Assembly: GCF_002464935.1 (NCBI RefSeq)
Contig: NZ_NBYY01000013.1
Coordinates: 1-64,000 of the forward strand
DNA length: 64,000 nt
Direction of reading: 5' to 3'
Source: Candidatus Enterovibrio escicola
GTDB taxonomy: Bacteria > Pseudomonadota > Gammaproteobacteria > Enterobacterales > Vibrionaceae
The position numbers and the translations under genes are program-made. Positions 30,060 through 39,988 of this stretch are shown here, one piece after another. The number at the start of each line of letters is the position of its first letter. Positions within the stretch are counted from its first letter, which is position 1. Under the pieces are notes generated by a model. The model worked only from the letters and a program-made list of their open reading frames with translations, did not search any database and was not told where the DNA came from.

Positions 30060-31047
30060 CTTATTAGCTTTTTCAGAAATCGCGAAGATGCTGAAGTGTG
30101 GAAGATCAGCAAATGGCTTTACCAATTACCTTAATGCTAGGTTTGTGGTCAAGGGTAACATAAAGTTAACTTTAATTGTAAGGGGGAAAGCTTATCCGCA
30201 ATGTGGAAAGCGTTATGTACGGGAGAGTATGGTCAAAATAGGCTTCCACCTGTTTCCTAGAGTGACCTATCAGCAAGTTGTCTTAACATTGCCTGAGTAA
30301 CTTCGTATTCCTTTCCATAGTAACTCCAATTAGAAGCATTTGTATTCTGGGTTTATGGTCTTGGCGGAGCCTGCTTATCAGAGTTGATTCAAGCGCACTT
30401 TAAGACCGATGCGTGTGAAATCGACGTCATTGTTTTCATCCATACTCATAGTCGTAATGGCAACTATAATTTTTATTTACATGTAATACTGACTGAAAGT
30501 GCATTCTTTCCTTCAAACTAGGATTGGAAAGGGTTTTAGCATTTATCGTTATCTCAACTGCGATTACTTTAGCAAAAATACTTACTTAAGTTAATGGAGA
30601 TTGAGTTTCCGGCGCGTCAATATATGATAAGAACCTTATGGGATAATTATCCTGATGGTTTCTATGCCCATCTTGGCAATGGTCGTAAAAATAAAGTCCC
30701 AAGAAAAAGCTACCGAGGGTTAATACGATACTTAACCAACTATTTGTCATCTCTGCCGATAGGCTTATCTAGAATAGTTGGGTATGACGATCATCAAGTC
30801 AGGTATTACTATCAATCACATCAAGCGCAGTTAAAAACGTATGAGACAGTGGATGCTCAGGTATTTGTTGGCAGGCAGGTTCAGCAAATTCTTCCTAAAG
30901 AATTTCAACGAGTGGAATATTATGTCCTTCAAGCGACAACGAGCTTGAAGAAGTGGTATGAAGTAATAGCTAGGGTAGCAGGAGACTTCGTGGATTCAAT
31001 GATGAGCTACACCAAACGTATCAGCTATTGTAGAGCTAGCAGGTCAT
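30060..31047 (+). mobile_element. IS91-family element, transposase pseudogene
   Basis: Plus-strand pieces in order: YPQCGKRYVRESMVKIGFHL (zinc-finger region), HTHSRNGNYNFYLHVILT (degraded HUH region), then a 151-codon open stretch (30594-31049) reading DGFYAHLGNGR, GLIRYLTNYLSSLPIGLSRI, YYYQSHQAQLKTYETV and VEYYVLQATT. This follows the order of IS91 Y2 rolling-circle transposases. Stops and frameshifts before 30594 disable it. It appears to have landed inside an IS605-type tnpA. Confidence 0.75.
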
Positions 31048-31128
31048 AATCCCTGAAAATGTGTGTTTTGTGGGAGAGGGATGGAGTTGGTTCGGTTTTC
31101 CCACTAAAAGCATGGTGTATTTTTCGAT

Positions 31129-31440
31129 TTATTTGCTTCCTATGTGATTAATTGATATGGTTTTTGTTCTAAGATGCGTGTTTTTCATCCTCAACATACG
31201 AGAAGACACTGCTTTTAGGTTATTTACCATTATACTGATAGATAGCTGTGGAGGATATGCTATCAACAAGTGAACATGATCTTGTTCACCATCTATTTCT
31301 AGAAATTTAAACTTAAGTTTCACACAAGCAGACTCAAACTCCTCTCGCAATTGCTCTATCATCACACCCGTGAGTATTCTGCATCTGTACTTCGTCGTAA
31401 AGTCCAAATGGACAACTAGCTTGCTAACACTGTGTAGTTA
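31129..31440 (-). pseudogene. tnpA: IS200/IS605 TnpA N-terminal half
   Basis: The minus strand reads VSKLVVHLDFTTKYRCRILTG (in two parts) and FLEIDGEQDHVHLLIAYPPQ; DHVHLL is the HUH metal-binding motif of Y1 transposases. The frame ends early at 31129 without the catalytic tyrosine. The missing C-terminus is at 29745-29890, beyond the IS91 relic. tnpB starts divergently at 31541, the arrangement of IS605/IS608 elements. Confidence 0.8.
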
Positions 31441-31540
31441 CCTAAGGTAACCTTGCTAGTAATTCCTTATTAGGCACACTCACTTTACAATATCCATGTA
31501 AGATTGTTAACTTATGTACATAATACAGATGAACATTTAA

Positions 31541-31800
31541 ATGTTAAGAGCAACTAAGTACGTATTTATCCAGCACCTAGTTAAGCTGAGTTTTTAATCG
31601 CTTAGTTGGGTGCTGTGCGTTTTGCGTATAAACGAAGTTTTGGATCTAAAGTCGCACCTGTATCGCAAGCATGGTATCACCTTAAATCAGAAGAAAAACA
31701 TAAAACCACTGCTTGAAGCAATACATTCAATTGCTTTACAGCAATCTGTAATCAATCTTCACCAAAGGCTTTTATGATTTTTTAGGGATTTATATACTTT
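31541..31800 (+). pseudogene. tnpB: IS605-type TnpB N-terminal fragment
   Basis: ATG 31541 reads MLRATKYVFIQHLVKL, a stop, then DLKSHLYRKHGITLNQKKNI and SIALQQSVINLHQ, the start and first helices of TnpB. Homology ends near 31800. A hairpin (AGCACCTAGTTAAGC/GCTTAGTTGGGTGCT, 31574-31616) lies within it. 31801-31962 contains no gene. Confidence 0.65.
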
Positions 31801-31962
31801 ACTCCAACTAAAACTTTATAAAATATTTATTTTCTTTAATTTTGTAAAACGTAATCGTTAATTTTCCGCTTGTTATAGATTCATATTTTTCAAGTTTACC
31901 TTTTACCTTTTACCCTTTATCTATTTTCCAAAATAGATGTTTAGGTTATATTTTTTGGTATG

Positions 31963-32695
31963 TATGCAATAGGTTCTTTTCGTGTGAAATGTCTGTTTCT
32001 GTAGGGTGATCATTATAATTACGGTTGACGTTAAATGTCGTTTTTGCCCGCGAACAAAAACGGTTAAAAAACATGGTATCGGCCTTGGTGGACACCAAGG
32101 CTATCGTTGCCGAACCTTTCCGCTTGAATATACATATAGGGCTTATCAGACGGGGATAAAAGAGCAATTTGTTGAACTTGCTATGAATAATTTGGGTATT
32201 AGTGACTCATAGAGAATGCTACACATCAGCATTAATGCGTTTATTCGAGCTTAAAAAACTTACACCACACTGTGTAACCACATTTCCTCTTGATGTACAG
32301 GAAGTGGTGCTTATCTGCGAAGTAGATAAGCAATGGTCTTTCGTAGATAAGAAAAATACGCGTGTTAGCTTTGGTATACTTGGGAGCCTCGATTGAGAAA
32401 AATCATTGCTCCCGCATTCTGGTGTAGTGGAAGAAAGATATTCAATTTGTTTTTCAATCGGTTATCCATGTTCAATGTTTCATCTTGGTGCACGGACGGT
32501 TTCAATGCGTACGATATCCTTCCCGAGAATAAACACATTGTTGGCAAACTCTTATACAAAACGCATTGAGAGGGCAAATTTAACCATCAGTACGCGCTTA
32601 AAACGATTCAAACGGAAAACGATTGGATACTCAAAATCAACGGAAATGCACGACAAAGTAATCGGTACATTCATTGAACGGGAGTATTACTTTTA
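31963..32695 (+). mobile_element. IS1-family element, degraded, right end lost
   Basis: Starts at the TATGCAATAGGTT end. InsA reads VDVKCRFCPRTKTVKKHGIG, with the zinc-ribbon cysteines, and LEYTYRAYQTGIKEQFVELA. InsB continues PLDVQEVVLICEVDKQWSFV, ERANLTISTRLKRFKRKTIG and ends STEMHDKVIGTFIEREYYF at 32696. More than the single programmed frameshift of IS1 is present, so the transposase is dead. The last 20 bp of the element are replaced by IS982. Confidence 0.85.
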
Positions 32696-33672
32696 ACCTC
32701 AGATCTGCATAAGGACTTTCTTATCAAATCTAGTCATCTTTTATGCTAGGCTTCTTTGGTTGAAATGAATACGCGATAAGTCTCGCTAGCAAGTTGGCCA
32801 TAAAAGTGACAGACTTACGGTGTTAAGAATTTTTGATTTAGGATATGTTTTTTAGTTAGTTAAAAACGACGGTTTTAATAATAAATCGTTTCCGTAGCAT
32901 CAGACGGTTCCAAAGTTTCATCACTTTGGGTTTCATGTTTTTTATACCCGCTATCAGTGTTACTCACTTGTCTGCAAGTCCCTGTTCCAATGGACCAGAG
33001 ATATAACCTTTATCTCCGTATAAACACCCCCAAAGAACGTCAACCATTTCCGATACAGGCTTTCTATCATCCACGTTAATCGTCGTCATTTTGATCGAGA
33101 TAATAGCCACCTTGATCATTGACAATAAGGTATAATTTAAAACTGTAAAACCACTTCATCGTGCCTTTTCCACGCTTCGCGGTACTTTAAAAAACTGATG
33201 TCTGAAAATGTAGTGTTTATGACAAACTTGTAGCGTGGACGAATCAACGAAGGCAATCCATGTCGGCCTTGCCTGACGGTGAGTAAGTTAAGAACAAAGC
33301 GGAACCAAAACATATTGCATGAGCTTGAATATTCGCGTGTAGCTGACTAAGTTAGGAAATTCGTTGGTGAGGTAGCGACAAACAAAATGGATGTAATAGG
33401 TTTTGAATTCTCGATACCCAGATTGATGGAAAGCTATCACTATCGTCATCACTTAGCTAACTGAGAGGTGACCAGGATTATTTTTTGTTTGATACCGGAA
33501 GAAATGAGATATTTTTCCCATGCATGGAGGAAAGTTTAGGAGAAGTCGTCGACATCAATGAAAATAACGTCTAAGTTATTCATACTCAAGCTTCTTATGC
33601 AATCGATAATTTTTTCAAACGATCAGATCTCCGACTTTGGCATTTAGTTTATTTCTTATGCGTAGCTCAGGT
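32696..33672 (-). mobile_element. IS982-family element, full length, degraded
   Basis: Ends ACCTCAGATCTGCATAAG (left) and, reversed, ACCTGAGCTACGCATAAG (right), 977 bp. Transposase pieces on the minus strand include NDQGGYYLDQNDDD-like and LWGCLYGDKGYISGPLEQ with numerous stops. It separates an IS1 relic from a dead metallopeptidase and probably truncated the latter. Confidence 0.82.
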
Positions 33673-34600
33673 TATCTAGAGATTTAGCACCAGAAGGGTG
33701 TGCCTTACTTTGCGTAATTTAATCTGAAAAATGTGTTATCAGATCGGCACGAAACTTTTCCTAAAGTGCAAAAAAATCTTTACCAAAAGTGTATCGAACG
33801 CTGTAGTTTAAGAAAAAACTTGGAATTAAACAGCCACTGTAATCGGTTAAAAAGTGCTGGAGCGCTTCTTCACCATATATTTTGGCTAAATAATCAATGA
33901 AATACGCACCGTAGAGATAATCACTACCACGGGGTAAACGGTTCTTGATCACCCCACTTAATTTAGGTCAGCTAATTGACCTCTCGCCACTTCCATACGC
34001 ATTTGCATAGCAAGGTGACTATCGTGTAAGCGACCAGGGTCTTGTTTATTTTGACCTTCTATATAAACCACCAACCATTTCACTAACATGGATTGAATCA
34101 TAACATGCGGGAATAATAGTGTTTGGTGGCCAAAAATACCATGTTCTTCGGTTACCGCACGGTCATTGAACTCCATATGAATAATGTGTGTGTATTCATG
34201 GCGTATCAGCGTCTGCAACCCTTCATCGTTCCCTTCCGAGACATTTATATTGCTAGGAACATGTAACATTAGAAGAATTTGAGCAGAAGGTAGCGACGTT
34301 GTCTAACTATTGTAATAGTCGTAATCACGCTCCCAGCGTGAGGTGAGTTTTATCCGCTGGCCTCCGTGAGAACTGACTGGTGAGATCTTAATTCACTTTT
34401 TCTGCAAGGTCTAAAGAATGTGCAGCGTATTACACCAATTCACCACGAAAGAACACGATAAAATATTGCGATTGTTGCATCATCCATTACTGATCATCTT
34501 GGTTCAAAGAAACTGACTTCTCAGTTAATACTGTAGGTGTATACATACGCAAATACATCATTAAACCCATAACGGATAAAAGTATAAATTTCTCTGACAT
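33673..34600 (-). pseudogene. Secreted zinc metallopeptidase (peptidase-MA with PD40 type), truncated
   Basis: From ATG 34600 the minus strand reads MSEKFILLSVMGLMMYLRMY (signal-like), then broken frames to an open stretch (34269-33958) with TLIRHEYTHIIHMEF, an HEYTH zinc motif, and GHQTLLFPHVMIQSMLVKW. It continues RGSDYLYGAYFIDYLAKIYG and SVRYTFGKDFFAL. This matches envelope proteins with a peptidase-MA domain followed by TolB-like propeller repeats. The propeller is gone; the IS982 end marks the break. The usual HExxH is HEYTH with a downstream Glu replaced (LVKWLVVY where family members have IEGLA). Confidence 0.62.
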
Positions 34601-34647
34601 TTTTTTCTAAAAAAACGAATTTTATATTTTAAATTGCCAAGTGTTGT

Positions 34648-34757
34648 TTCCAAAATATCTGAACTAATCTCCATGTTTAAGATCAGATTATAACTCCCAG
34701 TTTAACTTTATGATGATCTGATCTTAAATATGGAGATTAGTTCAGATATTTTGGAAA
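34648..34757. repeat. Large palindrome of two IS5-family left ends
   Basis: TTTCCAAAATATCTGAACTA (34648 on) is mirrored by TAGTTCAGATATTTTGGAAA ending at 34757; the arms are about 45 bp each with few mismatches and a centre of about 20 bp. Each arm equals the left terminus of the local IS5 element. It lies at the edge of an integrase relic. Confidence 0.78.
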
Positions 34758-34767
34758 AAATAGCAAA

Positions 34768-35275
34768 CATATCCATAAAATAATGCTTGAGCTTCAAAGA
34801 TGAAAGACATAACCAAAAAAGCGCATTAACAGGTGAAACTTCTCTATCATGCTTAATGATTCGCTGAATTTTTGGTTTGAGAATAAGGTCATTCATGTTA
34901 AGGAAGCACCTCGAGTGTTATACCAGTCCTTCGCAAATAACTACTTATATCCCACGTTTTCTGATGTTGATGTCGAAAGAGTTATAGCAAGAGAATGGAT
35001 ACAGTGGTTTAATGTGATTACAGACAAACAAAAGCAACTAATCTAGCATTTTTAAAAATCCTAGTGTGTTTTATTTTTGTACATCGAAGTTCTTGATAGA
35101 GGGTTTTTACCTAAAAAAGATTAGGCAGCAGGATGTTAGTATTTCTTGAATAGCTGGTGATTGTGTATTAGGTTTTCCAAACCTTGGTAGAGTGCTGATT
35201 GCGATTAAATATCTCAAAGTAGGTACCTCGGTCAAATATCTTCATCTTATGACCATGATGTGAATCCTGCATTCA
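34768..35275 (+). pseudogene. Second P4-type integrase relic (central domain)
   Basis: Pieces on the plus strand match the integrase at 27481: HIHK-ML near 34775, then an open stretch (34849-35046) NFWFENKVIHVKEAPRVLYQ and VDVERVIAREWIQWFNVIT (SAM-like core-binding domain), then KKIRQQDVSIS, a stop and AGDCVLGFPNLGRVLIAIKY. The catalytic residues are missing. KIRQQDIG and following residues are shared with the first relic, which lacks this central part, so the two are diverged homologues. Confidence 0.6.
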
Positions 35276-36073
35276 AGTTTTAAGTGAGACACTTTCCCAG
35301 CAAACTGCTAATACCTTTTCTTTCGAAAAAGAACGGCGGGTTGATTTTTTCTTCAAAACTTGAAGATGCAGGTTTCAGAGAGTTTTACTGATATCCTGAT
35401 CGAGGTATCCAATTTGTAGGTGTAATTAACTCGATCAAAAAGGGATAACCTCGTGCATTGCGTCAGTCAACCTCCTTCATGGAGAGCAGCAGTGCGCCTA
35501 TTTCGTCGTTAAATCCTCGTGAAATAGATTGATTATCTCTATGAAAATTTGCCTCGCATTGAAGGCACTGATGACTTTGTCAATCTAGCGTCTACAAGTT
35601 GATTGGGTATACATAAAAAGATTCGGTTGGTAACCATTTTATCAATTTCCATTGACCTGCTAAATAAAAAACATCATCTCCCCATTATTTGATACCGTCA
35701 ATGTTGATCCCTATCACTGTATCGTTGGAGACAGTTACGTATAATAAAATTATGAAATACTACAAATGATTTCATCTATACAGTATATTAAATCGCGTTT
35801 CTTCTGGAAATAATCCCACCACTTTAATCAATCTAACACAAGGGTTATTGACTGTTTAAAGAATCGCTGCATTTTAACAAAAAGCTTTATTTGCACAGTG
35901 AGTTTCTAGGGTGATTTGCCTCAAATAATAGAAGTTAAATTTATAATTTTTCTCTTATTTTTAAGAAAAAGTGCACAAGCATAAAAATGCTTTAGACTCA
36001 GCAACAGTTCACCTATACTTTATTATAAAACCCCAAGAATCCTCGTCTGTTTCATAAAAATAGAGTCATAAAC
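35276..36073. other. Decayed region upstream of nhaB
   Basis: AAAACTTGAAGATGCAGGTTTCAG at 35353-35376 is one end of the MITE-like repeat found in fadD at 58457. From 35400 to about 35605 a coding-like stretch reads RGIQFVGVINSIKKG, stop, then SSSAPISSLNPREID and, shifted, DYLYENLPRIEGTDD; I cannot name it. No fadR, the common divergent neighbour of nhaB, is recognisable. 35610-36073 holds only AT-rich sequence, presumably with the nhaB promoter. Confidence 0.45.
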
Positions 36074-37645
36074 ATGACCATTACGTTACGGAATGCATTT
36101 ATCAAGAACTTTCTCGGTAAAGCACCCAACTGGTACAAATCTGCGATTATCTTATTTTTGATTATTAATCCAATTTTGTTTGCAAATGACCCATTTATAG
36201 CAGGTTGGTTACTTGTTATAGAGTTTATCTTTACGTTAGCCATGGCTCTAAAGTGCTATCCTCTTCAACCTGGTGGTCTTCTGGCGATTGAGGCGGTTGC
36301 TATCGGGATGACCGACGCAGGTACTGTTAAAAATGAACTTGTTGCAAACTTCGAAGTACTGCTACTACTTATTTTCATGGTAGCGGGCATTTACTTTATG
36401 AAACAGTTACTCCTGTTTATTTTTACCAAAATACTACTGGGTATTCGCTCAAAAGAATTGCTTGCGCTTGCGTTTTGTTCCATGTCAGCATTTCTCTCAG
36501 CCTTTCTAGATGCACTCACCGTCATCGCAGTTGTAATCAGTGTAGCGGTCGGGTTTTACTCAATTTATCACCGCGTAGCCTCTTGCAACACCATAAGCGA
36601 CGACAACATGTTAGATGACAACCTCCACGATGAACTTAATCGCGATGATCTAGAACAATACCGTTCTTTTCTTCGAAGCTTGATGATGCACGCAGGGGTG
36701 GGTACTGCACTGGGTGGCGTAATAACCATGGTGGGTGAACCGCAAAACCTAATTATTGCAAAAACAGTGAACTGGGAATTTGCCGAATTCTTTATTCGGA
36801 TGTTGCCCGTTGGCCTGCCTGTTCTTATCTGCAGCTTAGCCACTTGTGTTCTCGTTGAAAAATTTTGTTTGTTTGATTACGGGAGCAAATTGCCGGAAAC
36901 CGTCCGCCAGATCCTTTTTGAGTTCAACACTTCAGAGTGTGCGAAACGTACTAATTACGATGTTGCTAAACTGATCGTTCAAGCACTGATTGCTATATGG
37001 CTTATTTTAGCACTTGCTCTACACCTTGCGGCAGTAGGTCTGATTGGTTTGACAGTCATTATCCTTGTTACTTCGTTTACGGGTGTCGTTGATGAGCACA
37101 AAATTGGTAAAGCATTTCAAGAGGCCTTACCATTTACAGCATTACTTGTTGTTTTCTTCGCTATAGTTGCAGTAATTATTGACCAACAACTGTTTACCCC
37201 TGTGATCAACGCTGCTCTGAAATTGGGAGGTGGTTCACAGTTAACCATGTTTTATATTGCCAACGGTTTACTCTCCATGGTTTCTGATAACGTATTTGTC
37301 GGCTCGATTTACATTCATGAGGTGAAGGATGCATTGACAGATGGTTTAATTTCACTAGAGCAGTTTGAACTGCTTGCAGTCGCAATCAACACTGGCACTA
37401 ACCTACCATCGGTTGCAACACCTAACGGTCAAGCGGCATTCTTGTTCTTACTTACGTCAACGCTTGCACCATTATTGCGATTATCTTATGGAAAAATGGT
37501 TTATATGGCGCTGCCATATACCATAGTGATGGGTTTAATTGGGTTGGTGAGCATTGAGTTTTTACTTATACCAATGAACGATGTGTTCTATAATATGGGT
37601 TGGCTCACCTTGGTTGATGTAGTCATCCTAGATACAATAACCTGA
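36074..37645 (+). CDS. nhaB: Na+/H+ antiporter NhaB
   Basis: 523 residues, the normal NhaB length, with about 12 membrane segments. The N-terminus ([20 protein letters not shown]) and the conserved stretches [20 protein letters not shown] (about 136-155), [17 protein letters not shown] and [14 protein letters not shown] are those of the family. It exports Na+ in exchange for H+ at the inner membrane, important for a marine cell. dsbB follows 85 bases downstream, the Vibrio order. The frame is intact. Confidence 0.95.
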   Translation: MTITLRNAFIKNFLGKAPNWYKSAIILFLIINPILFANDPFIAGWLLVIEFIFTLAMALKCYPLQPGGLLAIEAVAIGMTDAGTVKNELVANFEVLLLLIFMVAGIYFMKQLLLFIFTKILLGIRSKELLALAFCSMSAFLSAFLDALTVIAVVISVAVGFYSIYHRVASCNTISDDNMLDDNLHDELNRDDLEQYRSFLRSLMMHAGVGTALGGVITMVGEPQNLIIAKTVNWEFAEFFIRMLPVGLPVLICSLATCVLVEKFCLFDYGSKLPETVRQILFEFNTSECAKRTNYDVAKLIVQALIAIWLILALALHLAAVGLIGLTVIILVTSFTGVVDEHKIGKAFQEALPFTALLVVFFAIVAVIIDQQLFTPVINAALKLGGGSQLTMFYIANGLLSMVSDNVFVGSIYIHEVKDALTDGLISLEQFELLAVAINTGTNLPSVATPNGQAAFLFLLTSTLAPLLRLSYGKMVYMALPYTIVMGLIGLVSIEFLLIPMNDVFYNMGWLTLVDVVILDTIT

Positions 37646-37730
37646 AGATATTAGTTTTTATTTAGAAATACTATGAATCACGAAATGCTACAAGTGTAAC
37701 ACTTTGTCTTTTAAAATGGTTTTGTTATAG

Positions 37731-38273
37731 ATGTTGTCCTTCTTAAACAAAAAGAAAACATCGAGAATACGAGGTGCATGGTTCCTCCTCACATTATCGG
37801 CAGTAGGATTTGAGATTTGTGCTCTATACTTTCAGTATGTGATGAGTCTGGCACCTTGTGTTCTGTGTATTTATGAACGTGTAGCTATGCTAGGCATCGT
37901 TTCGTTCGGGCTTGTCGGTTTTCTAGCACTAGGTAATGAGCCATTACGATGGTTGAGCTTAATTGGATGGGGCGTATCTTCAGGTTGGGGACTCAAATTA
38001 GCTATCGAGCATGTTAGTTATCAATTCCATGATTCAAATGACCTGTTCGGCGTAACCTGCGATATCTTTGTCTACTTTCCGTCTTGGGCACCATTTAATA
38101 AATGGATACCTTGGATGCTCGAGGCAAGTGGGGAGTGCAGTAAAGTAGTGTGGAAATTCCTTAACCTATCGATGCCAGAATGGCTGGTTATTATTTTTTC
38201 AGTAATGCTGCTAGCGTTAGCTATCGTTGTATTATCACAGTTCTTTGGTAAACATGAACGAAAGTTGTTTTAA
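37731..38273 (+). CDS. dsbB: Disulfide bond formation protein DsbB
   Basis: 180 residues, four membrane helices. All four working cysteines are present: C43/C46 in APCVLCIYER and C110/C136 in GVTCDIF and ASGECSK. DsbB re-oxidises DsbA in the periplasm and passes electrons to quinones. It follows nhaB on the same strand. Downstream (38274-38499) there is no gene, only AT-rich sequence before an IS982 arm. Confidence 0.95.
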   Translation: MLSFLNKKKTSRIRGAWFLLTLSAVGFEICALYFQYVMSLAPCVLCIYERVAMLGIVSFGLVGFLALGNEPLRWLSLIGWGVSSGWGLKLAIEHVSYQFHDSNDLFGVTCDIFVYFPSWAPFNKWIPWMLEASGECSKVVWKFLNLSMPEWLVIIFSVMLLALAIVVLSQFFGKHERKLF

Positions 38274-38499
38274 AAGATATAAATGATTTAAATCATACAG
38301 AACATTAAGTAATCGTATGAATAAAGTTTCCTCCATGTAGGCAATGAGTCATTGCAAATAATCCGATATCTCTTTATTGTAACTCCTATTTCTATTCCGT
38401 CATCCATGCTTATATTGGCTCTTCAAATTTCTGTCTTAATACCTGCATCATTCTTTGTTTTATGGAATGCAGCCACTGCTCCACAATATTGTTTAAATA

Positions 38500-38755
38500 A
38501 CCTAAGTTGCGCATAAAAAATGAACTAAATATCCAAGTCACGATCTGATTCGTTTAAAAAAACTATTGACTGCATAAGGACTCAGGCATTGAATAACTTA
38601 GACACTGTTTTCGTCAAAATCGCCGATTTCTGCCAGAATTTTCTCTCTGCATGGGGACAAATACCTAATTTATTCCGGTATCAAACAAAGAAATAAGCCT
38701 TCTCGCCTCTCAGTTAGAGTAGCGAAGTTATGATGATAGTGATATAGCTAGATCA
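38500..38755 (+). repeat. IS982 5' fragment, left arm of a large inverted repeat
   Basis: ACCTAAGTTGCGCATAAAAA through about 38755 is the first 250 bp of an IS982 element. It shares private variants (TCGTCAAAATCGCCGATTTC, GGGGACAAATACC) with the inverted arm at 39593-39837 that other IS982 copies lack. Confidence 0.8.
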
Positions 38756-38760
38756 AAATA

Positions 38761-39592
38761 AAGTGGCATAATCCACATGCTGATAAAACAGCACGTCAAT
38801 GGAGCAGCGCTCTTTCCTTCTTAACTAGACTTTACCTCTGCCAACTTATGTTCTATTGGGTTAAGATCTGGACTGTAAGGATGAAGTGACTCTAAAGTAC
38901 AACCACGAGCTTCAATTGCTTCCCGCGCGTCGATACGGTTATGAAAACTTGCATTATACATAACGATCACAGCTTGTTCTGGAACTTTTGGAAGTAAATC
39001 TTGTTTGATCCATACGTGAAATACCTCCGAATTGACGCTTCTAATTACTAATTTAATCATTGGAAAAGTATGATTGATGATAGCACTAATGGTGTTAATT
39101 TTTCCTTTCGACTGTCAATCATGAACTCGATAGCAGCGACTTACTTTTTCAGAGTAAAGATGCGTTCGAGGCATACTCTGGGTAAACCCATTTTCATTTA
39201 AGTAGATGAGGGGTCTACCTTCTTCTTGATGTTTTTCTATTCTTTCTCTGAAGTTTTGGCATTTTTATTACAAGCTTTAGGGTAAAATAGAGTTTTTTAA
39301 TGTGATATTGAGGCGCTTTAATGCATAGTTAATTGTAGGTTGAGTAACATTCAGATGTTGTGCTTGCGACCACTGGTCATCATCAAGAAACTCCTCTACA
39401 TCCTTAAGATCCTTAAGTGAAATATTCTCATCAATTTTTGTATCGGGTTTATTTCAGGTAATACAAGGCTATTTTATTAGCCCAACGGAATAAGATTCTC
39501 ATTCCAACATCAAAATTAACGCTTGTTTGTTCAAACATTAATTCGTATTCTTCCTTGTAAGCCAGTCGTGCACTGTGCCACATAATAATTAT
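38761..39592 (-). mobile_element. IS630-family element, degraded, between inverted IS982 arms
   Basis: Minus-strand pieces: NVGMRILFRW-like N-terminus, TKIDENISLKDLKDVEEFLD near 39400, EEGRPLIYLNENGFTQSMPR (first Asp lost), and an open 79-codon stretch (39060-38821) NSEVFHVWIKQDLLPKVPEQ, VMYNASFHNRIDAREA, SPDLNPIEHKLAEVKS. It is homologous to the relic at 14756. Frameshifts disable it; the usual MDNASFH is MYNASFH, so the second catalytic Asp is lost. Confidence 0.78.
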
Positions 39593-39837
39593 TTAGCTAT
39601 TACTATCGTCATAACTTCGCTAACTGAGAGGCGAGAAGGCTTATTTCTTTGTTTGATACCGGAATAAATTAGGTATTTGTCCCCATGCAGAGAGAAAATT
39701 CTGGCAGAAATCGGCGATTTTGACGAAAACAGTGTCTAAGTTATTCAATGCCTGAGTCCTTATGCAGTCAATAGTTTTTTTAAACGATCAGATCGTGACT
39801 TTGCATTTAGTTTATTTCTTATACATAGCTCAGACTT
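39593..39837 (-). repeat. IS982 5' fragment, right arm of the inverted repeat
   Basis: Reverse complement of the arm at 38500-38755, nearly identical including private variants. The 39838-39988 stretch between it and sypE shows no gene. Confidence 0.8.
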
Positions 39838-39988
39838 AGTTAACTATTGATAATCCATGGAAACATTTCTTGTCTCTTTGGAGAAAAGAGCATGCCACTT
39901 TCGCTAGTTGGCTTTTTCTATGTTAGACCCTCAGTGTTGTAGCTATTATCTGAAATAGAGGGAATTTTGGTACAAATAAGATTTAATA

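Noticed and set aside
34849-35046. Stand-alone small gene
   Set aside because: Its sequence is the core-binding domain of an integrase relic, not an independent protein.
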